From positions 1 through 32,529 of the forward strand of contig DATNFP010000099.1 of assembly GCA_035606335.1 (NCBI GenBank): a stretch of DNA of 32,529 nucleotides, in the 5' to 3' direction. The position numbers were made by a program, and so were the translations under genes. This stretch comes from DATNFP01 sp035606335 (GTDB taxonomy: Bacteria > Bacteroidota > Bacteroidia > Chitinophagales > Chitinophagaceae). Shown here piece after piece: positions 16,469-25,095 of the stretch; positions within the stretch are counted from its first letter, which is position 1; each line of letters starts with the position of its first letter. The notes under the pieces are model-generated. The model made no database searches, had not been told where the DNA came from, and was given only the letters and a program-made list of their open reading frames with translations.

Positions 16469-17884
16469 TTACTTAATATATCCTAATATTTTCAACATGC
16501 TCTGGTAGCTTTGCTCTTTTGCATATAGCCAGTCTTCCAGTTCTCCATCTTTATTATACTCTACTACCACATGTTTGGGCGAGGGTATCATGCAATGTTT
16601 GATGCCTCCGTAACCGGCAAGTTGATCCTGGTAAGCACCTGTATGGAAGAAACCGATATACAAAGGCTCTGTCCCCTTTTCCCTATCCAATTTCGGCAGA
16701 AACACAGCATTGATATGCTCTTCAGAAGTATAAAAATCATGGCTATCACATGTCAGCCCACCAAGATGTACCTCGTGATATTCTTTATCCCATTTATTAA
16801 TTGGCAGCATCAGGAATTTCTCTCCTATACCCCACGTATCTGGTAATGTAGTGATAAACGAGCTGTCGATCATGTACCATATTTCGCGGTCGTTCTGCAT
16901 CTTTTCATCCAGCACACTATATACTACTGCACCGGCTTCTCCCACTGTGAAAGAGCCAAACTCAGTGTATATATCAGGAGTATCTACCTTATTACGCTTG
17001 CATACTTTTTTTATTGTGGAAATTATCTCATTCACCATATAAGTATAATCGTACTCGAATCCAAGTGAATGTTTAATAGGCAACCCACCACCTATATTCA
17101 ATCCTTCCAGTTCCGGACAAACTTTCTTTAGCTGGCAATAGATATTCAATACCTTGTTCAACTCACTCCAATAGTACACATCATCTTTTATCCCTTTGTT
17201 CATGAAAAAGTGCAGCATCTTTAAGCTGAATTTTTCATTGCCTTTTATCTTGTCTACATAAAACTCCAATATATCCCGGCTACGTATCCCAAGACGTGAT
17301 GTATAAAAATCAAAAGTTGGCTCTTCTTCACTTGCTATCCTTATTCCAATATTCACTGGCTCCTTAGAACGGATCATTCGTTTGTAATCCTCAAACTCAT
17401 TCTTATTATCAAGTACAGGAATTACATTTCTGAAACCTTCATTTATCAGCCTTGCAATGCTTCTGGTGTAGGGCTTTGTTTTGAACCCATTGCATATTAT
17501 AAAAGTATCCTTATTGATCTTTCTCCGCTTATATAGCTGTTTCACGATTTCAATATCATATGCGTAGGACGTTTCTATATGCACTTGATGTTTCAGCGTT
17601 TCCTCTACAATAAAAGAAAAGTGGGAGCTTTTGGTACAGTAGCAATAAAAATACTTACCATCGTAACGATGCTTTTTTATCGCATCGTTAAAAAGCTTTT
17701 TTGCCTTATTGATCTGCATACCTATTTTAGGCAGAAATGTCAGCTTAAATGGCGTGCCATATTTATCAATCAACTTTTTAACGTCCAGTCCGTTAAACTC
17801 TAAATAATTGTCATCACTTACATCAAATCCCTCTTGCGGAAAATGAAACGTCTGGTGTACCAGGTCGGTATATGTGTTATTCAT
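16469..17884 (-). CDS. speA: Arginine decarboxylase (short Bacteroidota form), PLP fold III
   Basis: 471 residues. Fold-type III PLP decarboxylase: PLP lysine in YCYCTKSSH (Lys85), the second half of the barrel with LNIGGGLPI binding the phosphate, IYTEFGSFTVGEAGA (acidic residue near the pyridine ring) and the intersubunit Cys in LGGLTCDSHDF. It converts arginine to agmatine for polyamine synthesis. It is shorter than the about 630-residue E. coli SpeA, as in other Bacteroidota. Carboxynorspermidine or diaminopimelate decarboxylase are other members of the fold, but GIRIASEEEPTFDFYTSRLGIR and the overall layout fit the arginine branch. Monocistronic, with a probable promoter at 17940-17966. 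Confidence 0.82.
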   Translation of the reverse strand: MNNTYTDLVHQTFHFPQEGFDVSDDNYLEFNGLDVKKLIDKYGTPFKLTFLPKIGMQINKAKKLFNDAIKKHRYDGKYFYCYCTKSSHFSFIVEETLKHQVHIETSYAYDIEIVKQLYKRRKINKDTFIICNGFKTKPYTRSIARLINEGFRNVIPVLDNKNEFEDYKRMIRSKEPVNIGIRIASEEEPTFDFYTSRLGIRSRDILEFYVDKIKGNEKFSLKMLHFFMNKGIKDDVYYWSELNKVLNIYCQLKKVCPELEGLNIGGGLPIKHSLGFEYDYTYMVNEIISTIKKVCKRNKVDTPDIYTEFGSFTVGEAGAVVYSVLDEKMQNDREIWYMIDSSFITTLPDTWGIGEKFLMLPINKWDKEYHEVHLGGLTCDSHDFYTSEEHINAVFLPKLDREKGTEPLYIGFFHTGAYQDQLAGYGGIKHCMIPSPKHVVVEYNKDGELEDWLYAKEQSYQSMLKILGYIK

Positions 17885-17939
17885 CTATTGAATAGAAAGG
17901 AAAAAAAGTAAACAATAAGTTCCCTTATTTTTAAGCAAA

Positions 17940-17966
17940 CAAAAGTAATTATTTACATTAATGCAA
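17940..17966 (-). promoter_or_regulatory. Probable Bacteroidota-type promoter of speA
   Basis: On the minus strand TACTTTTG (17947-17940) matches the TAnnTTTG -7 box. A TTG (17966-17964) lies 16 bases upstream, slightly short of the usual spacing. The implied leader is about 50 bases. Confidence 0.4.
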
Positions 17967-18046
17967 GCCTTTTTTTTCTAAATAAATTCAGAATAAAATC
18001 CCTCCCTTCACTTTTGTTTGCTATATGTTTGCATTTTCGTAAGTAT

Positions 18047-18988
18047 ATGAAAAAGGCATTGCTACAAATGCACCTTGCGGTATTGCTTTGGGGGTTCACG
18101 GGTATACTGGGCAAAGCCATTTCCCTTGATGCTCCTGTCCTCGTGTGGTATCGTATGTTATTGACAGCCATATTTATGGCTTGCATCCTGTTTTATAGAA
18201 AGCAATGGGTGAAAATAGCCCCGCGCGATTTCCTGGTGCTCATATTAGTGGGTTGTCTTATGGGACTGCACTGGGTAGGCTTTTACGGAGCCATAAAATT
18301 TGCCAACGTATCCATAGCCCTGGTCTGCCTTTCAACAGCAAGCGTATTCACCTCGTTGCTCGACCCCTTGATAAATAAAGGCAAATACGACCTGAAAGAA
18401 TTTCTTTTAGGTGCTATCGCATTATTAGGAGTTTATCTTATATATCAATTCCAGCAATTGTTCTGGGTAGGTATCTTATTTGGTATCACAGCTGCGATAT
18501 TAAGTTCTGTTTTTACAGTCTTGAACAAACGTGTGGCACATAAATACCCCGCCCGTACTATGGTATTTTATGAGATGACAACCGGCTGGCTATTAATAAC
18601 GATTTTAATGCCTGTTCAATACCATTTTTTCCCAAACACTAATTTTCTTCCTCATACCGATAGCTTGTTTGGTTCCAATTGGTATCACAACGATTGGCTC
18701 TGGCTGATAATTCTTAGCCTATGTTGCACAGTTTGGGCGCAGTCCTTAGCATTAACTGCTTTAAAAAAACTTACTTCTTTCACAGTTACACTTACTGTAA
18801 ACCTGGAACCTGTTTATGGTATTTTATTGGCATTTCTGTTCTATAAAGAAAATAAACAGCTTCATGCCGGATTTTTTATAGGCATGGGGTTAATTCTTTT
18901 ATCAGTTGTTTTGCAAATGATACGATTGCTCAGCCCCATTATCACAGCCTCACCGGGTTACATAAGAGAAAAAGGAGGCCTGGATTAA
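18047..18988 (+). CDS. EamA-family (DMT) transporter
   Basis: 313 residues from ATG 18047; a longer TTG frame adds 11 residues with no support. About ten hydrophobic segments arranged as two EamA repeats: LLQMHLAVLLWGFTGILGKAI opens the first and FGITAAILSSVFTVLNKR the second, which ends LGLALTAL-type sequence (AQSLALTALKKLTSFTVTLTVNLEPVYGILLAFLFYKE). This is the drug/metabolite transporter pattern, inner-membrane, often amino-acid or metabolite export. The substrate is unknown. It is divergent from speA, with 162 bases between their starts. A TATGTTTG box at 18024-18031 could be its -7 element and would leave a leader of only about 9 bases. Confidence 0.9.
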   Translation: MKKALLQMHLAVLLWGFTGILGKAISLDAPVLVWYRMLLTAIFMACILFYRKQWVKIAPRDFLVLILVGCLMGLHWVGFYGAIKFANVSIALVCLSTASVFTSLLDPLINKGKYDLKEFLLGAIALLGVYLIYQFQQLFWVGILFGITAAILSSVFTVLNKRVAHKYPARTMVFYEMTTGWLLITILMPVQYHFFPNTNFLPHTDSLFGSNWYHNDWLWLIILSLCCTVWAQSLALTALKKLTSFTVTLTVNLEPVYGILLAFLFYKENKQLHAGFFIGMGLILLSVVLQMIRLLSPIITASPGYIREKGGLD

Positions 18989-19035
18989 TTGTTGATTTTT
19001 ATATAATAAACAACTTCATGCATTTTCTTTACCTT

Positions 19036-19068
19036 TTTGTATCTTATCAACTTTAGAAATTACCTTTG
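19036..19068 (+). promoter_or_regulatory. Bacteroidota-type promoter of the 2-oxoacid dehydrogenase gene
   Basis: TTTG (19036-19039), a 21-base spacer and TACCTTTG (19061-19068) match the Bacteroidota consensus TTTG-N19-21-TAnnTTTG exactly. Transcription would start near 19075, about 20 bases before ATG 19097. It is the best promoter match in the window. Confidence 0.75.
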
Positions 19069-19096
19069 TAGTTAATAATATATAGCGATAGTATTT

Positions 19097-21493
19097 ATGT
19101 TGCAGGATGCCACTACTACACAATCGGCGCGTTTATCTTTTGAAGAGTTCAAGCAAGAAGTGCTCAACGACTACCGCATGGCTATTGCCAGTCGCGAGGC
19201 CAGCCTAATAGGACGGCGTGAAGTGTTAACAGGTAAGGCCAAATTCGGGATTTTTGGTGATGGTAAGGAGTTAGCCCAGATTGCTGCCGCTAAATGTTTT
19301 AAACCGGGTGATATCAGGTCCGGTTACTACCGCGACCAGACAATGATGTTTGCTACAGGCATGAGCGATATTGAAAAGTTTTTCGCGCAGTTGTATGCAA
19401 ATCCGGACGTAGAAAACGAGCCTTCTACTGCAGGCCGTATGATGAATGGTCACTATGGAACAAGATGGCTGGATGAAAATGGTGATTGGGTAGATCTTAC
19501 GGAGGCGCCACAATCTTCAAGCGATATATCCCCCACTGCTGGCCAGATGGTTAGGGCACTGGGGCTCGCATTTGCCTCAAAGCAATATCGTAACACACAG
19601 GAGCTGCAACAGGGATTTGAGAAATTCTCAAAGAATGGTAATGAAGTAGTATTCTGTACCATCGGCGATGCATCTACATCCGAAGGCTTGTTTTGGGAAA
19701 CAGTCAATGCAGCTGGTGTCTTGCAGGTGCCGTTAGCCATATTTATATGGGATGACGGGTATGGCATTTCAGTTCCTAGGAAATATCAAACTACAAAAAA
19801 TTCCATATCAGATGCGCTTGCCGGGATGCAATGGGATGAAAAGAAAGGGGGCATCAATATCTATACTGTAAAGGGCTGGGATTATGCCGGCATGGTAGAA
19901 ACTTTCCAAAGAGGTATTGCCCGCTGCCGTGAAACACATATACCGGCTATTTTCCATGTACAGGAATTGACACAACCACAAGGCCACTCAACTTCAGGTT
20001 CTCACGAACGATATAAAAGCAAAGAAAGGCTGGAATGGGAAAAAGAATGGGATTGCATTGTAAAGATGCGCGAATTTCTTTTGAATAATGACATAGCTAC
20101 TGAGCAGGAAGTGGACGAACTCGAAGACGAAGCTAAAACCGAGGCCCGTACGGCACGCCAAAGGGCATGGAATAACTTCTTGACACCTATACAGGAACAG
20201 GTACAGCAGGCAACGAGCATGTGCAACCAGGTTGTATACGAAGGTGGTTCAAATGCACAGGAGGTTTCAGCTATCATCCAGGAATTAAATGCTTTAAGAG
20301 AACCTATACGTAAAGATATAATGCAGGCAGTTTACCGTGTTTTGAATTTATCTGATCAAAATACAAGTGCTGTCACTGCTTTGCGTAATTTTTATCGGTA
20401 TTTACAAGCCGACAACCGGAGCAAGTTTTCTTCGCACCTTTATTCAGAGTCTCGCTACAGTGCCATGAAAGTAGCAGAAGTACCTGCTGAATATGCTTAC
20501 GACGCTCAAACACTGAATGGCTACGAAATACTAAACAAATTTTTTGACTACACTTTCAATACAAATCCTGCCGTTGTTGCCTTTGGTGAAGACCTTGGCA
20601 AGATCGGAGACGTGAACCAGGGATTTGCAGGCCTGCAGGAAAAGTATGGCGAACAACGCATTTTCGATACCGGTATTCGTGAAGCAACTATTATCGGTCA
20701 GGGTATCGGCTTAGCGATGCGTGGCTTGCGCCCGATAACAGAAATACAATATCTCGATTATCTGCTTTATGCCCTGCAGCCTTTGAGCGATGACGTTGCG
20801 ACCTTGCAATACCGTACCCGTGGCGGACAAAAATGTCCTATCATAGTGCGTACACGCGGCCATCGCCTGGAGGGTATCTGGCATAGTGGCTCACCTATCG
20901 GGATGATATTGAATTCCATTCGTGGTATGTATCTGTGCGTGCCTCGTAATATGACACAGGCTGCCGGTATGTACAACACATTATTACAAAGCGATGAACC
21001 GGGTATAGTAATTGAGTGTCTCAACGGTTATCGCTTAAAAGAAAAATTACCGTCCAATCTTGGCAACTTTACCGTTCCCTTTGGTGTTCCTGAAGTGATA
21101 AGAGAAGGTAGCGACATCACCATAGTTTCTTATGGTTCAATACTTCGCGTAATAGATGAAGCAATTGATAATTATCTTGCTCCACAGGGTATCTCATGTG
21201 AAGTGATAGATGTGCGCACATTATTGCCATTTGATATCAATCATTTAATATTAAGATCATTAAAGAAGACAAATCGCATTATCTTTGTGGACGAGGATGT
21301 TCCCGGAGGCGCAGCAGCTTATATGTTCCAGCAGGTGATGGAAGTGCAGGGAGGTTATCGCTGGCTGGATGTAGCTCCGCGAACTATCACAGGCCAGGCA
21401 CACCGCCCCGCTTACGCTACCGATGGTGATTATTTCTCCAAACCTAATGCAGAGGATATAGCTTCAGCTATTGAATCTATGATGAAAGAGTAA
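19097..21493 (+). CDS. Fused 2-oxoisovalerate (branched-chain) dehydrogenase E1 alpha-beta
   Basis: 798 residues, ATG 19097. The N-terminal half is an E1-alpha: GDGKELAQIAAAKCF, RSGYYRDQTMMFATGM, and the thiamine-diphosphate motif IGDASTSEGLFWETVNAA (Gly190-Asp191 ... Asn204). The C-terminal half, from about residue 470, is an E1-beta: VVAFGEDLGKIGDVNQGF, FDTGIREATIIGQGIGLAMRGLRPITEIQY, SPIGMILNSIRGMYLCVPRN and RIIFVDEDVPGGAAAYM. The two are joined by a helical linker. E1 decarboxylates branched 2-oxoacids from Val, Leu and Ile and passes the acyl group to E2, feeding branched-chain fatty acids. Fusion into one chain is common in Bacteroidota. E2 and E3 are not in this window. It has its own promoter and terminator. 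Confidence 0.88.
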   Translation: MLQDATTTQSARLSFEEFKQEVLNDYRMAIASREASLIGRREVLTGKAKFGIFGDGKELAQIAAAKCFKPGDIRSGYYRDQTMMFATGMSDIEKFFAQLYANPDVENEPSTAGRMMNGHYGTRWLDENGDWVDLTEAPQSSSDISPTAGQMVRALGLAFASKQYRNTQELQQGFEKFSKNGNEVVFCTIGDASTSEGLFWETVNAAGVLQVPLAIFIWDDGYGISVPRKYQTTKNSISDALAGMQWDEKKGGINIYTVKGWDYAGMVETFQRGIARCRETHIPAIFHVQELTQPQGHSTSGSHERYKSKERLEWEKEWDCIVKMREFLLNNDIATEQEVDELEDEAKTEARTARQRAWNNFLTPIQEQVQQATSMCNQVVYEGGSNAQEVSAIIQELNALREPIRKDIMQAVYRVLNLSDQNTSAVTALRNFYRYLQADNRSKFSSHLYSESRYSAMKVAEVPAEYAYDAQTLNGYEILNKFFDYTFNTNPAVVAFGEDLGKIGDVNQGFAGLQEKYGEQRIFDTGIREATIIGQGIGLAMRGLRPITEIQYLDYLLYALQPLSDDVATLQYRTRGGQKCPIIVRTRGHRLEGIWHSGSPIGMILNSIRGMYLCVPRNMTQAAGMYNTLLQSDEPGIVIECLNGYRLKEKLPSNLGNFTVPFGVPEVIREGSDITIVSYGSILRVIDEAIDNYLAPQGISCEVIDVRTLLPFDINHLILRSLKKTNRIIFVDEDVPGGAAAYMFQQVMEVQGGYRWLDVAPRTITGQAHRPAYATDGDYFSKPNAEDIASAIESMMKE

Positions 21494-21516
21494 CCTATAA
21501 TTTCAATATACAAGTG

Positions 21517-21550
21517 TAAAAGCCTTCTTTCGAAGGCTTTTATTTTTATT
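21517..21550 (+). terminator. Rho-independent terminator after the E1 gene
   Basis: TAAAAGCCTTC (21517-21527) pairs perfectly with GAAGGCTTTTA (21532-21542) around a TTTC loop and is followed by TTTTTATT. Confidence 0.9.
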
Positions 21551-21598
21551 GCCTAACTGCTATTTTTGATTGCAAATAATCTCTATAATCTCCGAAGT

Positions 21599-22195
21599 AT
21601 GAATTTCTGGCAATTGAATACGAAAAAGGTTATCAAAATCTATGTCCCGATAATTACAATTTTATTTTACTTTTTTTACTGTATACCAACCAGTATTCAC
21701 AATCCAAGCCGATTTTCAACGGCAATACGTGGTACTGCGATGATGTCTATCATGATATATACAGTGTTTATTATACCGGGAATTAATTCGTTCAAAGTGA
21801 TTCGTAGATTAACAAAAGACACGACAGAACGCTCTATTTTACCACTATTTGATTCTGATTATACAATAGGTTTACAACATGAAAACAGTTGGCTATTTTT
21901 TACCATCCCATGTATAAAAGCTACAATATGTGAGTTACCTGTTACCATTTCCTTTATAAGCTCTAGCCGATCCCGTTGGTCAAAAATTGACTTTAACTTT
22001 TCTCCGTTATCATTATCAGGCAGCAAGAGAATCTACGGTACTGGTATTTCATTTACCGTATATCTGGAAAAGAGATTACAAAAGGATGTAAAACCCGATA
22101 TATTGCAATGTGTAAAAGAAACAAAAGAAAAAGGATATGTTTCCGGAGCTGACAGACCAATATCAACAAAGCATTATGAACAATATGCAGATTAA
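21599..22195 (+). CDS. Small membrane protein of unknown function
   Basis: 198 residues from ATG 21599 (an upstream TTG at 21566 would add 11 residues and lies on a TATTTTTG box that looks more like a -7 element). Two hydrophobic segments are seen near the N-terminus, KIYVPIITILFYFFYCIP and AMMSIMIYTVFIIPGI, then a globular region of about 130 residues with no motif I know. The mixed strand pattern after the membrane part suggests a cytoplasmic or periplasmic domain. It is a lone gene between a terminator and a convergent thioredoxin-like gene. No function can be offered. Confidence 0.6.
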   Translation: MNFWQLNTKKVIKIYVPIITILFYFFYCIPTSIHNPSRFSTAIRGTAMMSIMIYTVFIIPGINSFKVIRRLTKDTTERSILPLFDSDYTIGLQHENSWLFFTIPCIKATICELPVTISFISSSRSRWSKIDFNFSPLSLSGSKRIYGTGISFTVYLEKRLQKDVKPDILQCVKETKEKGYVSGADRPISTKHYEQYAD

Positions 22196-22224
22196 TGCAT
22201 AAAATAAACTCATTTCATAAAGAG

Positions 22225-22749
22225 TTATTGCACCGATTTATTTTTTCGTTTTATAATGTCGTTCGCGGTTCCCAGGAATGTTACTTCTTCTTTTCCCGGC
22301 TCACACCTTGGATAGCCCAAAGAACCTAAAGCGGATATCTTGAATTTATTTGCAGCTTTATCCTTGTCCATATAAAACATCCAGATCGTAGGGAAACCTT
22401 GCACTTTAAAGAATTGCTCCAGGCCGCCATTTTGTCTTGCCAGTTCATCTGGTAGTCTTTTATTTCTCGGGAAATCTAGTTCCAGTAGAATAACATTTTT
22501 CTTGGCCCACTCCTTAAATCCTGGCTTATCAAAAACATTTTCTTCCAATCTATGGCACCAGATACACCAATCGCTGCCGGTAAAGAATCCAAAGATTGGT
22601 TTTTTAGTTTGTTTCGATAGCTCGTATGCCTTGTTCACATCCGTGTACCATGTCAATCCGTTCTTTTGCTCCTGTGCATGTACAGGGTGGTTAAAGAAAA
22701 TAGCTGTTATGATCAGTGCCATTAAGGCCAGCTTGCCCGATAGTTTCAT
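22225..22749 (-). CDS. Secreted thioredoxin-fold protein
   Basis: 174 residues with a cleavable signal peptide (LALMALIITAIFFNHPVHAQ). The thioredoxin-like fold shows KQTKKPIFGFFTGSDWCIWCHRLEENVF with a Cys-Ile-Trp-Cys active site followed by His, and the cis-proline segment VQGFPTIWMFY. The WCxWCH form belongs to the thioredoxin_7/DsbD-gamma-like group of periplasmic proteins that act as reductants or disulfide enzymes. Partner unknown; no cytochrome-maturation or DsbD gene is adjacent. It is on the opposite strand to both neighbours. Confidence 0.85.
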   Translation of the reverse strand: MKLSGKLALMALIITAIFFNHPVHAQEQKNGLTWYTDVNKAYELSKQTKKPIFGFFTGSDWCIWCHRLEENVFDKPGFKEWAKKNVILLELDFPRNKRLPDELARQNGGLEQFFKVQGFPTIWMFYMDKDKAANKFKISALGSLGYPRCEPGKEEVTFLGTANDIIKRKNKSVQ

Positions 22750-22847
22750 TGGTTATCTATTGAATAATTAGCGGTAAAGCTATTAAATATTATCAATGCG
22801 CCACAAGTTAATCGCATCCAGATTAAATCGTAATTTTAATACACATC

Positions 22848-23375
22848 ATGGAAACAACGCAACTGAAATATGCATACAAAGAAATAAGTTCGCCGGTCGG
22901 TAGGCTCAGGATCATTGCCAGTGATAAAGCCCTCATAGCTGTATTGTTTGGAAGGTTCGAGAGCTTTTCCCTTATTAAGCGGGATGAAATGACTAAAAAT
23001 AATGATCATCCCCTGCTTCTTGAAACCGAGCGACAACTAAAAGAATATTTCGGGAACAAAAGAAAAACATTCGATGTTCCTGTTGAGCTGATCGGTTCTG
23101 AATTTCAAAAAAAGGTTTGGGAAGCTCTTCTCACCATCCCCTTCGGGAAAACTAAAAGCTATGGTGAGCTGGCAAAGCAAATAGGCGAACCTGATATGGC
23201 CCGCGCAGTAGGAGGCGCACTGAATAAAAACCCGGTACCGATTATCGTTCCCTGCCATAGAGTGATAGGTGCTTCCGGTAAGCTTGTTGGCTTTGGAGGA
23301 GGTCTCCAGAATAAAACGATACTCTTAGACCTGGAACGTCCTGTAAAGCAAATTACACTGTGGGCAGCAAAGTGA
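22848..23375 (+). CDS. ogt: Methylated-DNA--[protein]-cysteine S-methyltransferase
   Basis: 175 residues, ATG 22848. The C-terminal domain contains FQKKVWEALLTIPFGKTKSYGELAKQIG (helix-turn-helix with the arginine-finger region), ARAVGGALNKNPVPIIVPCHRVI with acceptor Cys136, and GFGGGLQNKTILLDLE. This is the suicidal repair protein that takes the alkyl group from O6-alkylguanine onto its own cysteine. It lacks an Ada-type sensor domain, so it is the Ogt form. It is followed after 35 bases by alkA and then by an uncharacterised gene with an Ada-like cysteine motif; together they look like one alkylation-repair operon. Confidence 0.95.
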   Translation: METTQLKYAYKEISSPVGRLRIIASDKALIAVLFGRFESFSLIKRDEMTKNNDHPLLLETERQLKEYFGNKRKTFDVPVELIGSEFQKKVWEALLTIPFGKTKSYGELAKQIGEPDMARAVGGALNKNPVPIIVPCHRVIGASGKLVGFGGGLQNKTILLDLERPVKQITLWAAK

Positions 23376-23410
23376 TCGTTCGCCTCATATCAAGATAGAA
23401 ACACGCCTGC

Positions 23411-24046
23411 ATGTTCAAAACATTTTCCGCGCAAGACTTTAAAGACATTTGCGACAAGCTTGCCAAAAAGGATAAGGACCTCGCCCTGATAATAAAGGAA
23501 CATGGTTATCCGCCGATGTGGACAAGGCCCAATTCTTACAAAACACTTGTTCATATCATACTCGAGCAACAGGTATCGCTGGCATCCGCACTTGCCGCAC
23601 TCAACAAGCTACAGGAAAAAACAAAAGGCATAACACCTGCCAAAATACTCGCGCTAAGTGATGAAGAGCTTAGAGCCTGCTATGTGAGCAGGCAAAAAGC
23701 ACTCTACATACGAAACCTTGCAGAAGCCATAAAAAGCAAAAAACTAAACCTCAAAGAGTTTGAAAACATGCCTGACGATGAAGTACGGGCAGCACTTATA
23801 GAAATGAAAGGCATCGGCAACTGGACCATAGATGTGTATCTAATGTTTGTCTTGCAAAGAGCCGATATATTTCCCATTGGCGACCTCGCAGCTGTAAATG
23901 CACTAAAAAGAGCAAAACACCTTGCCAAAGACACATCTCGTGAAGCTATGCTTAAAGTGAGTGAACAATGGAAACCATATCGCACAATTGCTACTATGCT
24001 GTTGTGGCATCACTATCTTTCCTCTCCTTTTAGAAGTAAGCCGTAA
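23411..24046 (+). CDS. alkA: DNA-3-methyladenine glycosylase II (HhH-GPD)
   Basis: 211 residues, ATG 23411. HhH-GPD fold: LVHIILEQQVSLASALAALNKL, the hairpin-helix-hairpin EMKGIGNWTIDVYLMFVL (131-148), then FPIGDLAAVNAL with catalytic Asp158, and the family ending WKPYRTIATMLLWHHYL. It removes alkylated purines such as 3-methyladenine. It lacks the N-terminal domain of E. coli AlkA (282 residues), as do many short bacterial forms. The last 88 bases, from 23959 through the stop, are repeated in diverged form at 24812-24899, on the other side of the next gene. Confidence 0.95.
   Translation: MFKTFSAQDFKDICDKLAKKDKDLALIIKEHGYPPMWTRPNSYKTLVHIILEQQVSLASALAALNKLQEKTKGITPAKILALSDEELRACYVSRQKALYIRNLAEAIKSKKLNLKEFENMPDDEVRAALIEMKGIGNWTIDVYLMFVLQRADIFPIGDLAAVNALKRAKHLAKDTSREAMLKVSEQWKPYRTIATMLLWHHYLSSPFRSKP
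23959..24046 (+). repeat. Direct repeat, copy 1 (3' end of alkA)
   Basis: 88 bases, from GAGTGAACAATGG to the alkA stop. They match 24812-24899 at 77 of 88 positions without gaps (counted by hand). Confidence 0.85.
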
Positions 24047-24069
24047 TTTTAAGAACGAAATACTTTTCA

Positions 24070-24687
24070 ATGCTGCAAAACCGGGTAGGCCCCTTTGGAA
24101 ATATTATCAAGACAAGTGCCCGTGGAGCATGGATGGGAAATCGTGGATTGCTGCATAATGAGCATCAACAAATACTTCGCCCATTCAAACTGAAAGCGTG
24201 GATCACATGCGTGCTGGAATTCCGCGGAAGAAAAAGACAAGTGATGGCACCCGGCAAGTACACCGAGCTTTTCTTCCTGGATGAAGCAACCGCATTTGCT
24301 GCAGGCCACCGCCCATGTTTTGAATGCCGTCGTGATGATGCCATGCGATTTAAACTATTTTGGCTCAAAGGAAATCCTGAGTATGGGTTTGATGAAAAGA
24401 CACCAATTGGAGAAATAGATAAAATTCTTCATAAAGAAAGAATAAACGGCAAAGGAGAAAAAGTTACCTATGAAGAAGCCATCTCAAACATTCCCGATGG
24501 TACTTTTATCCTGCTTGATGATAAACCATTTTTGCTAGCCAATAACACGCTCTTTGCGTATGCACCTTTGGGTTATGGTAAGGGGAGGGCTTTGTTAGGC
24601 ACAAAAAAACTTATGGTGCTAACCCCTAGATCCATTATAAATGCTTTTAGAGCAGGATATATACCCGAAATCGCAATTGATAAATAA
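24070..24687 (+). CDS. Conserved uncharacterised protein with Ada-like RPCxxC motif
   Basis: 205 residues, ATG 24070, 23 bases after alkA. I recognise the pattern NRVGPFGNI..ARGAWMGNRGLLHN..FRGRKRQVMAPGKYTELFFLDEATAFAAGHRPCFECRR as a conserved bacterial family without a known function. The stretch AAGHRPCFECRRDD (about 97-110) closely resembles the last zinc-ligand pair of the Ada methyl-phosphotriester sensor (AGFRPCKRCRP), and a third Cys lies at about residue 47 (ITCVLEF). The C-terminal part (DGTFILLDDKPFLLANNTLFAY) is beta-rich. Position behind ogt and alkA supports a role in alkylation response, but this is inference. The gene lies between two copies of the alkA 3' end. Confidence 0.75.
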   Translation: MLQNRVGPFGNIIKTSARGAWMGNRGLLHNEHQQILRPFKLKAWITCVLEFRGRKRQVMAPGKYTELFFLDEATAFAAGHRPCFECRRDDAMRFKLFWLKGNPEYGFDEKTPIGEIDKILHKERINGKGEKVTYEEAISNIPDGTFILLDDKPFLLANNTLFAYAPLGYGKGRALLGTKKLMVLTPRSIINAFRAGYIPEIAIDK

Positions 24688-25095
24688 TATTTCAGATTGT
24701 GCAAAATAGCAACCTTGATTTCGATTCAAAAAACTTGATAGATTTGAATTATTTTATTTTTAACAACAACGAGCGCTGTGAAAAGCATCAACCAGCGTTG
24801 AAGCTCGAACTGAGTGAAAAATGGAAATCATACCGTACTATTGCTACTATGTTGTTGTGGCATCATTATCTTTTCTCCCCTTTTAGAAGTAAACCGTGAC
24901 TATCTTAAGCGGCACACTCTTACATAGGCGTAGAAATCAAAGGCTCTCCGATGCATGTAATAAACGTTGTTTAAGAAAATATTGCTACGAAATTCTATTT
25001 TCAAATAATTTTATTATAAATTTATTAATCAATACAACTAGTTTAATACCAACCTGTTACAATCTATACCGAAATAAACTCACAACAAAAGGATT
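24688..25095 (+). other. 408-base region with alkA remnant and AT-rich leader of tcmP
   Basis: Apart from the alkA fragment (24812-24899) there is no recognised gene. The part from 24960 to 25095 is very AT-rich and ends with AAAAGGATT right before ATG 25096, a usable ribosome site. No clear TAnnTTTG box was found, so the tcmP promoter is not located. Confidence 0.4.
24812..24899 (+). pseudogene. Duplicated alkA 3'-end fragment (direct repeat, copy 2)
   Basis: These 88 bases match the last 88 bases of alkA (77 of 88 identical) and read LSEKWKSYRTIATMLLWHHYLFSPFRSKP in two blocks versus VSEQWKPYRTIATML in alkA, ending in TGA instead of TAA. Most differences are at third codon positions (for example CAC/CAT, CCG unchanged), so the copy came from a coding sequence that had diverged while translated. 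Faint similarity continues a little upstream (GTTGAAGCT versus CGTGAAGCT near 24797). An open frame from 24699 covers it, but the first half has no homology to AlkA. I read it as the remnant of a second alkA. Confidence 0.8.

Noticed and set aside
24699..24899. 66-codon plus-strand frame as a small gene
   Set aside because: Its second half is the diverged alkA 3' end in the same frame and its first half has no domain, so it is better read as a gene remnant.
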